The notes under the pieces: generated by a model
Seen by the model: the letters and a program-made list of their open reading frames with translations, nothing else
Databases searched by the model: none
Told to the model about the DNA's origin: nothing
Position numbers and translations under genes: made by a program
Shown: positions 52,950-62,533 of the stretch, one piece after another
Layout: each line of letters opens with the position of its first letter
How positions within the stretch are numbered: position 1 is the stretch's first letter
Assembly (NCBI GenBank): GCA_016716475.1
Contig: JADJWG010000001.1
Coordinates: forward strand, 310,001 to 374,000
Reading direction: 5' to 3'
Origin: Phycisphaerales bacterium
Lineage (GTDB): Bacteria > Planctomycetota > Phycisphaerae > UBA1845 > Fen-1342
Length of the DNA: 64,000 bases

Positions 52950-54289
52950 GGCGGCTCAGCCCCCACTGGCTGATTGCAATCGCAGCGATCGCCCTCCTGT
53001 TGCGCAGCGGGTGGGTGGAGGCAAATGTCTGGAAGCACGGTGGGGGCACTTTCTATTTCGACGATGAACGCGTGCACTGGCAACTCGCAGCCAATCTCAT
53101 GACCAGGGGCGCGTTCGTGACTGACAACGGGCTGCATGCCCCACGGATGCCGGCCTATCCATTGTTTCTCGCACCGTTCGCCTGGGCCGGCGCCGCGGGA
53201 ATGCTGGCGGCGCGCCATGCGCAGGCGATTCTCGGCACACTGACGGCGCTCACCGCGGCGCGTTTTGCGACCGCGGCTGCCGGACCACGCTGTGGAGTTG
53301 CCGCCGGGCTGCTTGTGGCGGGCGACGTCTACGGCGTCTTCTTTGCCAATCTGCTGCTGACCGAGGTGTTGTTCACACTGGCCGCCGTCATGCTGACCTT
53401 CGCGGCCTGGCGCCTGGTTGCGGCTGCCCGGCTGCAAGAAACGCTCTGGCCGCACGCGCTGGGTGTCGCTGCCTGGGGCGTGCTCGCCCTGATGTGTCGC
53501 CCGTCCGCGGCCCTGTGGCTACCTGCGCTCTGGTTCGTCACCTGGTGGTGTGCCGGGTGGTCCCCCCGGCTGGTCCTCCCGCTTGCACTCAGCCCCGTAC
53601 TCCTGGTGGCGGCCCTGCTGCCATGGGGCCTGCGCAATCACAACGTACTCGGTGGCTATGCGTGGTTGTCAGCCAACGGCGGCATTACGCTTTACGATGC
53701 GCTCGGTCCACAGGCCGACGGCAGCAGCAACCAGGAATTTCTCCAGCACATGCCCGACCTCGCTGCGCTGGGTGAACTCGAACGCGATGCCCGCCTGCGC
53801 GCCCTGGCGGTCGCGGAGGTGCGCTCCAACCCGGTCCGTGCACTCGAACTTGCCGGGTGGAAACTCCTCCGCACGTGGAACCCGTTTCCCAACGTGGCCG
53901 AACACAGCAACGCTCCGGAGGGGTGGGTTGGCGCCGGCTACACGCTCGTGGTGGTCGGCGGCGCACTCGCGGCACTGCTGCTCACTAGCCGCCGCCCGCG
54001 TACGAGCGCCGGGACGCCCGCTGAGGTCGAATGCGGATCCTCCGGCTGGCCGGCGCAGTTCACGCTGCATCTGCTGGTCTGGCTGCCAACCGTTTATTTC
54101 ACGCTGTTGCACTGTGTGTACATCGGCAGTGTGCGGTACCGTGTGCCTCTGATGCCGCTGCTGGCGATCGCGGGCGCGCTGGCAATCGGTCGTCTTCTGC
54201 CGCAGTGGGTGAACCACCACGCGGCTCTGGCAGGCGGCCCGGACGATCGACCGAGCGAATCGTCACGCCCGCGCCCGCCGGGGGTATAA
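52946..54289 (+). CDS. GT39/ArnT-like membrane glycosyltransferase
   Basis: A 447-residue polytopic membrane protein with about ten helices. The first periplasmic loop has FDDERVHWQLAANLMTRG with the DD-type acidic pair of GT-C mannosyl- and arabinosyltransferases, and later RMPAYPLF. Such enzymes add a sugar from a lipid carrier to a protein or lipid; the substrate is unknown. GTG 52946 overlaps tilS by four bases, so it is translationally coupled to it. The TPR gene follows after 71 bases. Confidence 0.75.
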   Translation: MRRLSPHWLIAIAAIALLLRSGWVEANVWKHGGGTFYFDDERVHWQLAANLMTRGAFVTDNGLHAPRMPAYPLFLAPFAWAGAAGMLAARHAQAILGTLTALTAARFATAAAGPRCGVAAGLLVAGDVYGVFFANLLLTEVLFTLAAVMLTFAAWRLVAAARLQETLWPHALGVAAWGVLALMCRPSAALWLPALWFVTWWCAGWSPRLVLPLALSPVLLVAALLPWGLRNHNVLGGYAWLSANGGITLYDALGPQADGSSNQEFLQHMPDLAALGELERDARLRALAVAEVRSNPVRALELAGWKLLRTWNPFPNVAEHSNAPEGWVGAGYTLVVVGGALAALLLTSRRPRTSAGTPAEVECGSSGWPAQFTLHLLVWLPTVYFTLLHCVYIGSVRYRVPLMPLLAIAGALAIGRLLPQWVNHHAALAGGPDDRPSESSRPRPPGV

Positions 54290-54360
54290 TTCGGGCGCGA
54301 CGCGGCCGGGCACCACGGGGTCGCGGTGGTCGGCGGTCGGCGGTCATGGGAGGTATGGCG

Positions 54361-55374
54361 ATGGGCCCGTTGCTGCGCATACTGCGACAACTCGGGGCGC
54401 TCGGTTGCGCCGCTTCCCTGCTTCTTCCTGCCATGGCCGGTGAACCTCAGCGCGAACCCGACGGGCCTACGACGCGCGCCGCCCCCACCGGGCAGCCCGA
54501 CGCTATGCCGCCGCGGCCGGCGGTGCTCGTTGTGCGGGCCGCCCGCCCCCCCGCCGCCGCTGATGAGCAGCCCCAGTTCTCCGTGCTCACTCCGCGGGAT
54601 TCCGAGCAGCACACCTTCGCCACCCTGGACGATGCCCAGCGCATGGTCGAATGGCGCCACGGCGTACCGCAAATCCCCGCCTATCGACTCATGGATGCGT
54701 ACTGGCCGGAGGGTCGCAGTCGGCAAGTTCGGCACTTCGTGTTTCTTGACCTGAACAACCCCAACGCCGTACGGCAATGGCGTGCCTTGCAGCGCGCCGC
54801 TCGTCAGGAGCGCCGCGCGGGCGAGGCCGAGGCGCGGGGCATGGTCGAATTCGAGCGGCGTGGCGAGCGCCTGCTGTCCGCCAATGCCCAAGCCAACCAG
54901 GACGGCGTCGCGGAGCTTCGCGCCGGGGAGTATCGCGAAGCGCTCGTGACGTTTGCGCTGGCCGCGGAGTTGAATCACGGTGACCCGGTCGCGCGTCTGC
55001 ATCTCGCCCAGGCGCGGGTGGCGCTCGGCCATGATGCCGCAGCCGCCGAAGCCCTCCTGCGCGCCCTGGAACTGCAGCCGCGCCTGGCACTGCTGCGGCT
55101 CGAACTGGCCGATTACTACCCCGATCCCGACGAGTTCACCGACCACATCGACGCGCTGTCCGAACGTGTGACGGCGCGCCACTCAGCCACGGGGGACGAG
55201 TGGTTCCTGCTCGGCTTCTTCCGGTTCCAGGCCGGCGCGGTAGAGGCAGCGCATACCGCGCTGCTACAGGCCCGTGCCCGCGGCTGTCGGGCCGACACGC
55301 TCGTGCGGCTGCTCGAGATCACGAAACCGGCTGAAACGCGGGGCGCAGGGCCGTCGTCAACACCTCGCGGTTGA
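54361..55374 (+). CDS. Exported TPR-repeat protein
   Basis: A 337-residue exported protein with a signal peptide (LGALGCAASLLLPAMAG) and a Pro-rich linker. A helical region of TPR-like repeats follows, at about residues 180-300: AELRAGEYREALVTFALAAELN, LHLAQARVALGHDAAAAEALLRALEL, and a last one. ATG 54361 is favoured because GGGAGG lies 7 bases upstream; ATG 54355 is one base from the same motif. It probably acts in a protein assembly in the envelope. The gene follows tilS and the glycosyltransferase. Confidence 0.7.
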   Translation: MGPLLRILRQLGALGCAASLLLPAMAGEPQREPDGPTTRAAPTGQPDAMPPRPAVLVVRAARPPAAADEQPQFSVLTPRDSEQHTFATLDDAQRMVEWRHGVPQIPAYRLMDAYWPEGRSRQVRHFVFLDLNNPNAVRQWRALQRAARQERRAGEAEARGMVEFERRGERLLSANAQANQDGVAELRAGEYREALVTFALAAELNHGDPVARLHLAQARVALGHDAAAAEALLRALELQPRLALLRLELADYYPDPDEFTDHIDALSERVTARHSATGDEWFLLGFFRFQAGAVEAAHTALLQARARGCRADTLVRLLEITKPAETRGAGPSSTPRG

Positions 55375-55411
55375 ACCGCGTGCCGCCCATCCGACTCGGT
55401 CGTGGGCCGTC

Positions 55412-56359
55412 TCAACGCACGGCTTCACGCTCGATACGCTGCACCAGGCGCCCGAGCGCAGCACTCACCGACGGCATGGCTCCGGCGTGCTTGGCCACCA
55501 GCGCACCCATCAGGTTCGCGAACCGCCCCGTTGCGTCCGTCGACCAGCGCCGCCACAGGCCGTAGATGAAACCGGCCGTGAACGCATCCCCCGATCCGAC
55601 CGTGTCCGCCACGCGCACACGCAGGCCAGGAACGGCCACCGCGCCCGCTCGCGTGTAGACCGTGCAACCCGCGGCGCCGTGCGTGACGCACACATACCGG
55701 CACCGCGGCTGCGCTAACAACGCGGCCGACAATTCCGCCGGGGACGCGTTTTCCCGGCCGTAGAGAGCCGCGACCGGCGCGACCTCGGCATCATTCAGCT
55801 TGATTACGTCCGCGCTCGCCAGCGACGTTCGCACCACGTCCGCCGCGTTGAATGGCGGTCGCAGGTTTACGTCGTAGACGCGTGTCGCACCTGCGGCCAC
55901 CTCGAGCGCCCGCATGATGGTCGCACGACTGCGCAAACTGCGTTGTCCGAGGGTGCCGAAACACACGAATTGCGCAACCGCACAGAGGTGTTCCCACTCC
56001 GGCGTCCACTCCAGCTCATCCCAGGCGACGGCGGTGTGAATGGTGTACGCCGGGCCGGTGGTGTGGTCGGTGTGCACGGTCACCGTACCGGTGGCATGTG
56101 TCGGATCACACTGCAACGTCGCCACATCGAGGCCCTGCACGGCGAGGTAAGCACGCAGCGCGGCCCCATCCGCATCGTTACCGATCCGCGAGAGCACCCG
56201 GCCGTCAAGGCCGAGTTGTCGAGCGTGATAGGCCACGTTGGCCGGCGCGCCCCCCGGCCGACGCGCATGGGGAAAGCAATCCCACAACACTTCACCGATC
56301 CCCAGCACGAGCGGCCGGGAATCCTCCCCGGTCGGGATTGCATGCTGGGGAAGTACCAT
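55412..56359 (-). CDS. PfkB-family carbohydrate kinase, fructokinase-like
   Basis: A 315-residue ribokinase-fold kinase. GGAPANVAYH near residue 40 is the N-terminal PfkB signature, and the anion-hole and catalytic Asp are in DTVGSGDAFTAG near 265. LGIGEVLWDCFP at the start is most like bacterial fructokinases. It would phosphorylate fructose or a similar ketose, consistent with the sucrose-phosphatase gene 8 kb away. ATG 56359 (MVLPQHAI) is preceded by GGAGGA. The open frame to 56524 is not coding. The gene is convergent with the TPR gene. Confidence 0.85.
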   Translation of the reverse strand: MVLPQHAIPTGEDSRPLVLGIGEVLWDCFPHARRPGGAPANVAYHARQLGLDGRVLSRIGNDADGAALRAYLAVQGLDVATLQCDPTHATGTVTVHTDHTTGPAYTIHTAVAWDELEWTPEWEHLCAVAQFVCFGTLGQRSLRSRATIMRALEVAAGATRVYDVNLRPPFNAADVVRTSLASADVIKLNDAEVAPVAALYGRENASPAELSAALLAQPRCRYVCVTHGAAGCTVYTRAGAVAVPGLRVRVADTVGSGDAFTAGFIYGLWRRWSTDATGRFANLMGALVAKHAGAMPSVSAALGRLVQRIEREAVR

Positions 56360-56505
56360 GTTCGTCCTCCTGGAAACACTGCGGTGATTACGTCCGATGG
56401 TATGCGCTCCCGGCCCTGCACGCCCGAACGGATCAACGCGGGGCTCACGTGGCAGGGTGGCCATGTTCCACGCCGCAATGGCAGTGCGCACCGGCCAGAT
56501 TCTGA

Positions 56506-56534
56506 TTGACCCGCGCGTGTCCATCTTCTACGAT
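56506..56534 (+). promoter_or_regulatory. Probable sigma70 promoter of the dockerin-tailed protein
   Basis: TTGACC (56506-56511) and TACGAT (56529-56534) are separated by 17 bases, giving a transcription start near 56541. The ribosome site AGGAGG (about 56569) and ATG 56581 follow. Confidence 0.6.
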
Positions 56535-56580
56535 GATGTTTCGCCCTCAGGTGGGTTTACCAGGAAGCAGGAGGTGAAGC

Positions 56581-58791
56581 ATGTATAGCGCGCAGCGTCC
56601 CAACCCCCGGCGGCTGGCCGGTGTCGTGCTGCTCATCACCGTGGCACCGCTCTTTGCGGCGGATGTGCTGCTGATTCCGGATTCCACATCGAACAACCGA
56701 CGCGTGATGGCGTTCGATCCGCACGACGGCACGCTGCTGAACCCCAACTTCATCACCGACCCCGGCAGCGTCAACGGCGTGCAGATCTTCAACCGCCCGC
56801 TCAACGCGATCCGCTCGCCCTGGGGCACGCTGCTTGTGGCCGACCAGTTGCGCAGTCTGGTGGCGGAATTCACCTTCGACAACCAGTTCGTCGGCATCTT
56901 CAGCAATGCGGGAACGCTTGACGCGCTCGTGCTCAGCAACATCCGCGGGATCGACATCTCCCCCGCGGGTGACGTGCTGGTAACCAACAGCGGGACGGGC
57001 AATGTGCTGGCGCGCTCGAAGAACAATGTGCTGACTTTTGCGGCGCAGACGGGCGCCAAGCTCGACGACTTCGCCTTCATGCGCAAAGGGGGGCTCGACG
57101 GCCCGTTCGATGTGCTGGTGCTTGCGGACGAGATTCTCGTCGCCAATGACATCAATAACTACATTGCCCGTTTCGCGCTGGACGGCTCTTTCGCGGAAGT
57201 CTTTGCCTTCGGCACGAATTTTCCCCAGCAGCTGAACCGTACCGCCACCGGCACAATTCTCGTGGCCGTCTTCAGCGGCGGCTATATTGCTGAGTACACG
57301 GCCGACGGCACCCTGCTCGCCCAGTACACGCCACCCGGGCTGAGCGGTTTCCGCGGCGTCATCGAGCTCGGCAACGGCAACATCTTGTGCACTTCCAATT
57401 CCGGCGTGCATGAGTTCTCGCGTGACGGGACGGTCTTGAGCACCAAGTTTTCCGGCAGCGAGATGCGCTTCATCGAGCGGGTCACGCTGCCCGGTGACCG
57501 GGCCCTGGCCGACATCGTCGATCCTGAGGCCGTGCGCGCCGCGCTGATCGATCTACGGCCGGTCCACCCCGGCGACCCGGCCCCTGGGATCACCTCGGCG
57601 GACGTGGCCCGCGAGCGCGGCCTGGACGGTCCACTGCCGACGGCAGATTGGCTTGCCCTGCCGCGTGCGGTGGCCGAGCAGGATCTCGAGGCGCTCGCAC
57701 TGATGCGGGGCGCGGCCCGCCCAGCGGAAACCTCCGGAGAAACCGGGCTGCTTACGGGGGGACGCTCGGCTGACCACGAGTTGCTCATCCTCGAGGACAG
57801 CGGCTTCTTCAACGCTGCAGGCATCGTCCGCGGGCGCCTGGGTTCACTGCGGGCGGATGCACCGGCCACGGTGCGACTGTTGGGGATTGTCAGCGCGGAT
57901 CCCTTCAATTGGGGCGGGCTCGACTACAGACCGGGCACGGACCACCTGCTGGGGTACGACAACCTGACCAATGCTTTGCGGACACTCGCTCTCGTCGGTG
58001 ACGAAACCCTGATCGAGAGCACCGGTTACCTCGGCAACGGCATTGCCGGCTTCACCTACAGCGTCGATGGCCAGACTGTCTTCATTGGCGGCACAACCAG
58101 CGCGCTCGGTCGCATTCTCGAAGCCGATCCCATCACCGGCACAGTGTTGAATATCCACGACTTCCTGAATCTGCCAGCCATCAACGGGCTGGCCGTCGTA
58201 CCGGCAGGGACGGACCTGCCCTTCCCCCCGGGGCAGGTCTGGGCAACGCGCATTCTCGGCTCATTCTCAACCGAGCTGGTGCAGTTCGACCTGGCAACTA
58301 ACACGATCCTGAGTCGCAAGACGCTCACGGGCGTGAGCTTCCAAACGCAATTCGAAGCCGGGCTGGACTGGGCACCGGACGGCACACTCTACGCAGCGCT
58401 GCAGGGCTTTCGGCAGGTAGGAAACGACTTCTTCGAGGTCTCGAGCCATCTTTATACGATCAACCCTGTCTCCGGCGCTGTGACCGCGCTCGGCGTCCTC
58501 CAGGCCGACGAGACTTGGGACGTCGCCGGACTCACGGTCGTGCCCCCGCTTCAGAATCTATGCCCAGGCGACATGAACTGTGACACCCTCGTCAATTTTG
58601 CAGACATTGGGCTCTTCATCGCGGCCATCAAGACCGCCGATCCGGCCGATTGGGAGTACGATCCGGATAACGGCGTCTGCCTGTACGAGAACGGTGACTT
58701 CACTGGCGACGGGCTGGTCAATTTCGGCGACATTTCGGGCTTCATCGCCCAGATCAAGGGCAGTGTCCCACCCTGTGTAACCGTGCCGTAG
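56581..58791 (+). CDS. Secreted beta-propeller protein with C-terminal dockerin-like repeats
   Basis: A 736-residue exported protein. A signal peptide (VVLLITVAPLFAAD) is followed by NHL/propeller-like repeats with xDPxxG, LVAD and VLVTN strands across most of the chain. The C-terminal 75 residues hold two calcium-loop repeats: GDMNCDTLVNFADIG and GDFTGDGLVNFGDIS, which match dockerin type I. Dockerin-like tails are common in Phycisphaerae surface proteins and may dock to an unknown partner. ATG 56581 follows AGGAGG with a promoter upstream. Function of the propeller is unknown. Confidence 0.85.
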   Translation: MYSAQRPNPRRLAGVVLLITVAPLFAADVLLIPDSTSNNRRVMAFDPHDGTLLNPNFITDPGSVNGVQIFNRPLNAIRSPWGTLLVADQLRSLVAEFTFDNQFVGIFSNAGTLDALVLSNIRGIDISPAGDVLVTNSGTGNVLARSKNNVLTFAAQTGAKLDDFAFMRKGGLDGPFDVLVLADEILVANDINNYIARFALDGSFAEVFAFGTNFPQQLNRTATGTILVAVFSGGYIAEYTADGTLLAQYTPPGLSGFRGVIELGNGNILCTSNSGVHEFSRDGTVLSTKFSGSEMRFIERVTLPGDRALADIVDPEAVRAALIDLRPVHPGDPAPGITSADVARERGLDGPLPTADWLALPRAVAEQDLEALALMRGAARPAETSGETGLLTGGRSADHELLILEDSGFFNAAGIVRGRLGSLRADAPATVRLLGIVSADPFNWGGLDYRPGTDHLLGYDNLTNALRTLALVGDETLIESTGYLGNGIAGFTYSVDGQTVFIGGTTSALGRILEADPITGTVLNIHDFLNLPAINGLAVVPAGTDLPFPPGQVWATRILGSFSTELVQFDLATNTILSRKTLTGVSFQTQFEAGLDWAPDGTLYAALQGFRQVGNDFFEVSSHLYTINPVSGAVTALGVLQADETWDVAGLTVVPPLQNLCPGDMNCDTLVNFADIGLFIAAIKTADPADWEYDPDNGVCLYENGDFTGDGLVNFGDISGFIAQIKGSVPPCVTVP

Positions 58792-58983
58792 CACGGGACA
58801 ACCGGAGTCCGTGTCTCTGCGTGGAGCGGGTCATGGCATCGCCTGACCGGCGGGGCTCCCGTGCCACCGACCCGCGCGGGTGGTCCTGTCCCATATACGG
58901 ATCGCCCCCTACAATCCCATCCGCGCCTGCGTTATCCCACGAACGGGTCATCGCGGACATCCCCATGTGGAGCCCCAGCGAAC

Positions 58984-60267
58984 ATGTCGAAAGCCAAGGT
59001 CGCCCTGCTGAAGACCACCCCGGCCACTGTGCTGCGGGACTATCACGAACTGATGAACCTCGCCGGCTACCAGGACGTGGTTGCTCGAGACGCCGACACC
59101 GCCCTCAAGATCAACATCTCGTGGCACTTCTTCTTTCCCGGCAGCAGCACAACGCCCTGGCAGCTTGACGGTGTGATTCGGGCCATGCTGCGCGACGGCT
59201 ACAACCCCCAACTCCTCCACGGCTGCCATAACCGCACGGTGGTCATCGACGCCCACCTCGGAGAGCGCGAGAACAAGCACATCCACGTGCTCGAAGCCCA
59301 CGGCCTGCGCAACGTCCACTTGTATGAAGGGGAGGACTGGATCCGTATCCAGGATGCCGTCGGCGACCTCACCAAGAAATTCCTCTGCCTCAACGAGGTT
59401 TATCCCGACGGCTTCATGATTCCGCGGCGCTTCCTCGGCGAGAACATCATCCACCTGCCGACCGTGAAGACGCATGTGTTCACCACGACGACCGGTGCGA
59501 TGAAGAACGCATTCGGCGGACTCCTGAACGAGCGCCGCCACTGGACACATCCGGTCATTCACGAAACGCTGGTCGACCTGCTCATGATCCAGAAGAAGAT
59601 CCACCGCGGTGTCTTTGCCGTGATGGACGGCACCTTCGCCGGGGATGGCCCCGGTCCGCGCTGCATGGTGCCCTACACGAAAGACGTGCTGCTCGCCAGC
59701 GCCGACCAGGTTGCGATTGATGCCGTCGCCGCCAAGCTTATGGGGCTGGATCCCCTTTCGATCAAGTTCATCCGCCTTGCTCACGAGGCCGGCCTCGGAT
59801 GCGGCGACCCGCGTGAAATCGAGATCGTCGGCGATACCGCCGCGGCCGCCGAGAACTGGCACTTCGCCGGTCCTTATCAGAAGATGACCTTTGCCAGCAG
59901 CATGCAGCACAAAATCTATTGGGGGCCGCTCAAGAAACCCATAGAGTGGTCGCTGAAGACGATCCTCGCACCATGGGCGTACATCGCAAGCGTCATATAT
60001 CACGACAGTTTCTGGTACCCCACGCGAGCCAGAAAACTGATGGCCGAAGTGCTGGACAGCCCGTGGGGCCGCCTCTTCCGCAACTGGGAGCAGGTGATCG
60101 CCGACGAGCAAGGTTATCCCAACGTGGGCCTGAACCCGGCCGAGCTGACGCGCACCGGCTGGACCGCGTTTGCCAAGTCGCTGCAAATTCTTGGCACGTG
60201 TGTGCGCGAGGCACCGGAGTTCAGCAACCGCCGGCGCAAGGTCGTGTCCGCCCCGAGCCACTCGTGA
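58984..60267 (+). CDS. DUF362-family protein (no signal peptide)
   Basis: A 427-residue cytosolic protein of the DUF362 family. INISWHFFFPGS, HNRTVVIDAHLGERENKHIHV, FLGENIIHLPTVKTHVFTTTTGAMKNAFGGLL and QVAIDAVAAKLMGLDP match the family core. Unlike the Tat-exported relative at 38277-39227 it lacks a signal, and it carries a roughly 100-residue C-terminal extension (PLKKPIEWSLKTILAPWAYIASVIYHD). ATG 58984 (MSKAKVALL) starts the family core, and the frame from 58861 is rejected. A lipoprotein follows after 38 bases. Confidence 0.82.
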   Translation: MSKAKVALLKTTPATVLRDYHELMNLAGYQDVVARDADTALKINISWHFFFPGSSTTPWQLDGVIRAMLRDGYNPQLLHGCHNRTVVIDAHLGERENKHIHVLEAHGLRNVHLYEGEDWIRIQDAVGDLTKKFLCLNEVYPDGFMIPRRFLGENIIHLPTVKTHVFTTTTGAMKNAFGGLLNERRHWTHPVIHETLVDLLMIQKKIHRGVFAVMDGTFAGDGPGPRCMVPYTKDVLLASADQVAIDAVAAKLMGLDPLSIKFIRLAHEAGLGCGDPREIEIVGDTAAAAENWHFAGPYQKMTFASSMQHKIYWGPLKKPIEWSLKTILAPWAYIASVIYHDSFWYPTRARKLMAEVLDSPWGRLFRNWEQVIADEQGYPNVGLNPAELTRTGWTAFAKSLQILGTCVREAPEFSNRRRKVVSAPSHS

Positions 60268-60305
60268 AGCCAAGGGACGGTGGTCCCCCCCATGGAGAAC
60301 TCGTC

Positions 60306-60731
60306 ATGCCCTGGCGCGCTGCCGCAATCGCCCTGTGTGTCCTGGTCCTGTCCGGATGTGCGTCCTGGTCCAACACGCAGTCTTCCGAACGCGATGGCGT
60401 ACTCTGCGCCGGTCAGCGCAGCGTGTCTTTCGAGCTGCGTACGACGTCGGTTTTCGGCCGCCCCACGCGCCGGCTGGCGCTGGGCTGCACCGAGGCCGAC
60501 GGCCATGTCCTCCTCGACTGTGACGCCCGCGGCTCGGACAACGCGCTTTACGAGGCCATTCTCGACGCCACACGCTGTCGCGCCTGGATCGTGGATATAC
60601 ACTCCGGCCGCACCATCCTCAGCATCGATTGTGATACGGGCGAGTGCTGGGACCACCCCAACCGTCAGCCCCCCTGGGCCTACTATGATCCGGCCGACAG
60701 CGGGCGTTTTCTGGTACATCCGTTGTATTGA
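60306..60731 (+). CDS. Hypothetical lipoprotein
   Basis: A 141-residue lipoprotein: leader ALCVLVLSGC gives the lipobox LSGC. The mature part has SVSFELRTTSVFGRPTRRLALGC and a C-terminal WDHPNRQPPWAYYDPADSGRFLVHPLY, with three cysteines. No recognised domain. ATG 60306 follows GGAGA. It probably shares a transcript with the DUF362 gene. Confidence 0.65.
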   Translation: MPWRAAAIALCVLVLSGCASWSNTQSSERDGVLCAGQRSVSFELRTTSVFGRPTRRLALGCTEADGHVLLDCDARGSDNALYEAILDATRCRAWIVDIHSGRTILSIDCDTGECWDHPNRQPPWAYYDPADSGRFLVHPLY

Positions 60732-60830
60732 AGCGGTCACATCTGGCCGAACGGCGCCCCTTGCCTCTGTAGCTCTCCACCCGACTGCGACCTGCGCCGA
60801 GGCAAGCTTCGTTCCCGGATATCCGATTTC

Positions 60831-62425
60831 CTACACCGGCCTGCTCCGGTCATAGGCCTCCGCCAATGCTCGCAGCCGCGCTGCGTGACGCGCGGTGAGT
60901 TGCCCCGGTCGCAGGCGCCACGCCCAGTTGCCGCGGGGTGTCGCGGGGATGTTCATCCGGGCGCGTTCGTCGAGCCCAAGCACGTCCTGCACCGGCACGA
61001 TGGCCGTGTTTGCGGGCGACAGGAACACATGCCGGATCACGTCCCAGTGGATTTCTGCCCCCCGCGTACCCACGTACCGCAACAGGCGCTGAAACGCGCT
61101 GAGCGCGCTCCCGTGCGGCTCGCCGCGCGATCGCCGCGACGCGCGCCGCAACTCCTTGAACCAACCCACCGTCGTATCGTTGTCGTGTGTGCCGGGATAC
61201 GCGACCGCGTTCCGTGGGTGCGCATGTGGCTGGTGGTACCTTCCACCATCATCTTCACCAAACGCAAAGTGCAAAAGCCGCATGCCCGGAAATCCCCAGC
61301 GATCCCGGAGCGCGGCCGCTTCCGGGGTCAGCAAACCAAGATCTTCCGCGATGATCTCCAGGCGGCCGAGCTTCCGACGGAGAGAGGCAAACAGCGCCTC
61401 GCCGGGGTTGCGACCCACCGGCCGCGCTGCGCCGTCCGCGCCCCACCGGGAACCGCCCAAACGCGTTTGAAGCCGAGGAAATGGTCGATGCGGACCGCGT
61501 CAAAGTGGTCCAGCAGGCGGCGGAATCGCGCCACCCACCAGGTGAAGTCCGTCGCAACATGCCGCGCCCACCGGTAGTGGGGATGGCCCCAAAGCTGCCC
61601 GGTTCGGCTGAACAGGTCCGGCGGCACACCCGAGACCGTCTGAGGTCGCCCATCCGGCCTCAGATCGAACAGCGCGCGCTGGGACCAGACGTCGCTGCTG
61701 TCATGCGCGACGAAAATCGGGATGTCCCCGATCAGACCGACGCCACGATCATGCGCGTACGCGCGCAGTGTCCGCCATTGTCGATCGAACTGGTACTGAA
61801 GAAAGGTCTCGTACCCAATCGCTTCCGCCAGCCGCGCGCGCGCCACGCGCAGATCACCCGCGCGCCGCGCCCGCAACCCCATGGGCCACTGCAGCCATGT
61901 CCGTCCACGCTGCGATCGCCCGATGGCGACATAGTCAGCATGGTCCGACAGCCACGCGGTTGCGGACTCACCAAAAAGCCGATACGCGGTGCTCACCGCC
62001 CCACCATTCGCACAGAACTCCGCAAACGCCGCACGCAATGCCGGGCGTTTCAGCCGGGCAGCGAGGCGGAAATCCACCCGGTCGGCATGCCCACGGGGCA
62101 CCGGCGGGAGTTCGCGCCGCACAAGCAAGCCCTCTTCGACCAGGGGCTCGAGCGCCAGCAGTGCCGGGTTGCCTGCGAATGCCGAGGTGGCACTGTACGG
62201 GGAGTTTCCCGGTCCGGGCGGCTGCGTCGGCAGCATCTGCCACCACCGCAATCCGGCCGCATGCAGGAAGTCCACGAAAGTACGCGCCCCGTGGCCGAGG
62301 TCGCCGATGCCATAGCCCCCTGGTAGAGAGGTGGGGTGCAGGAGTAGGCCGGCGGCGCGGTCACTCAGGGTATATCGGCCCTTCCTCCCACGCGCGGAAT
62401 CCGAGCCCGTCGGGCGTTTGCTCAT
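60831..62425 (-). CDS. malQ: 4-alpha-glucanotransferase, apparent frameshift
   Basis: MalQ (amylomaltase, GH77) transfers maltodextrin chains and releases glucose. The N-terminal part shows LLLHPTSLPGGYGIGDLG, LPTQPPGPGNSPYSATSAFAGNP, GDIPIFVAHDSSDVW and VRIDHFLGF (catalytic Asp), all in the frame from 62425. After RGRWV at about 61415 the frame breaks; the next frame continues GRNPGEALFASL, LEIIAEDLG and AFGEDDGG, ending at 60831. A missing G in the GGG (61414-61416, CCC on plus) would restore RWGRNPGEALF. ATG 62425 (MSKRPTG) is the start. It is next to a GH13 amylase, so both serve maltodextrin use. Confidence 0.85.
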
Positions 62426-62533
62426 CGTGCCGCCTGACTCACCCCCAATGTGACGGATCCTCGTCCGCTGCCGGCCCACTTCCTTGGCCACATCGCGTAT
62501 GACAACGACCGCCGAGCATGTCATCCGTGCCAG

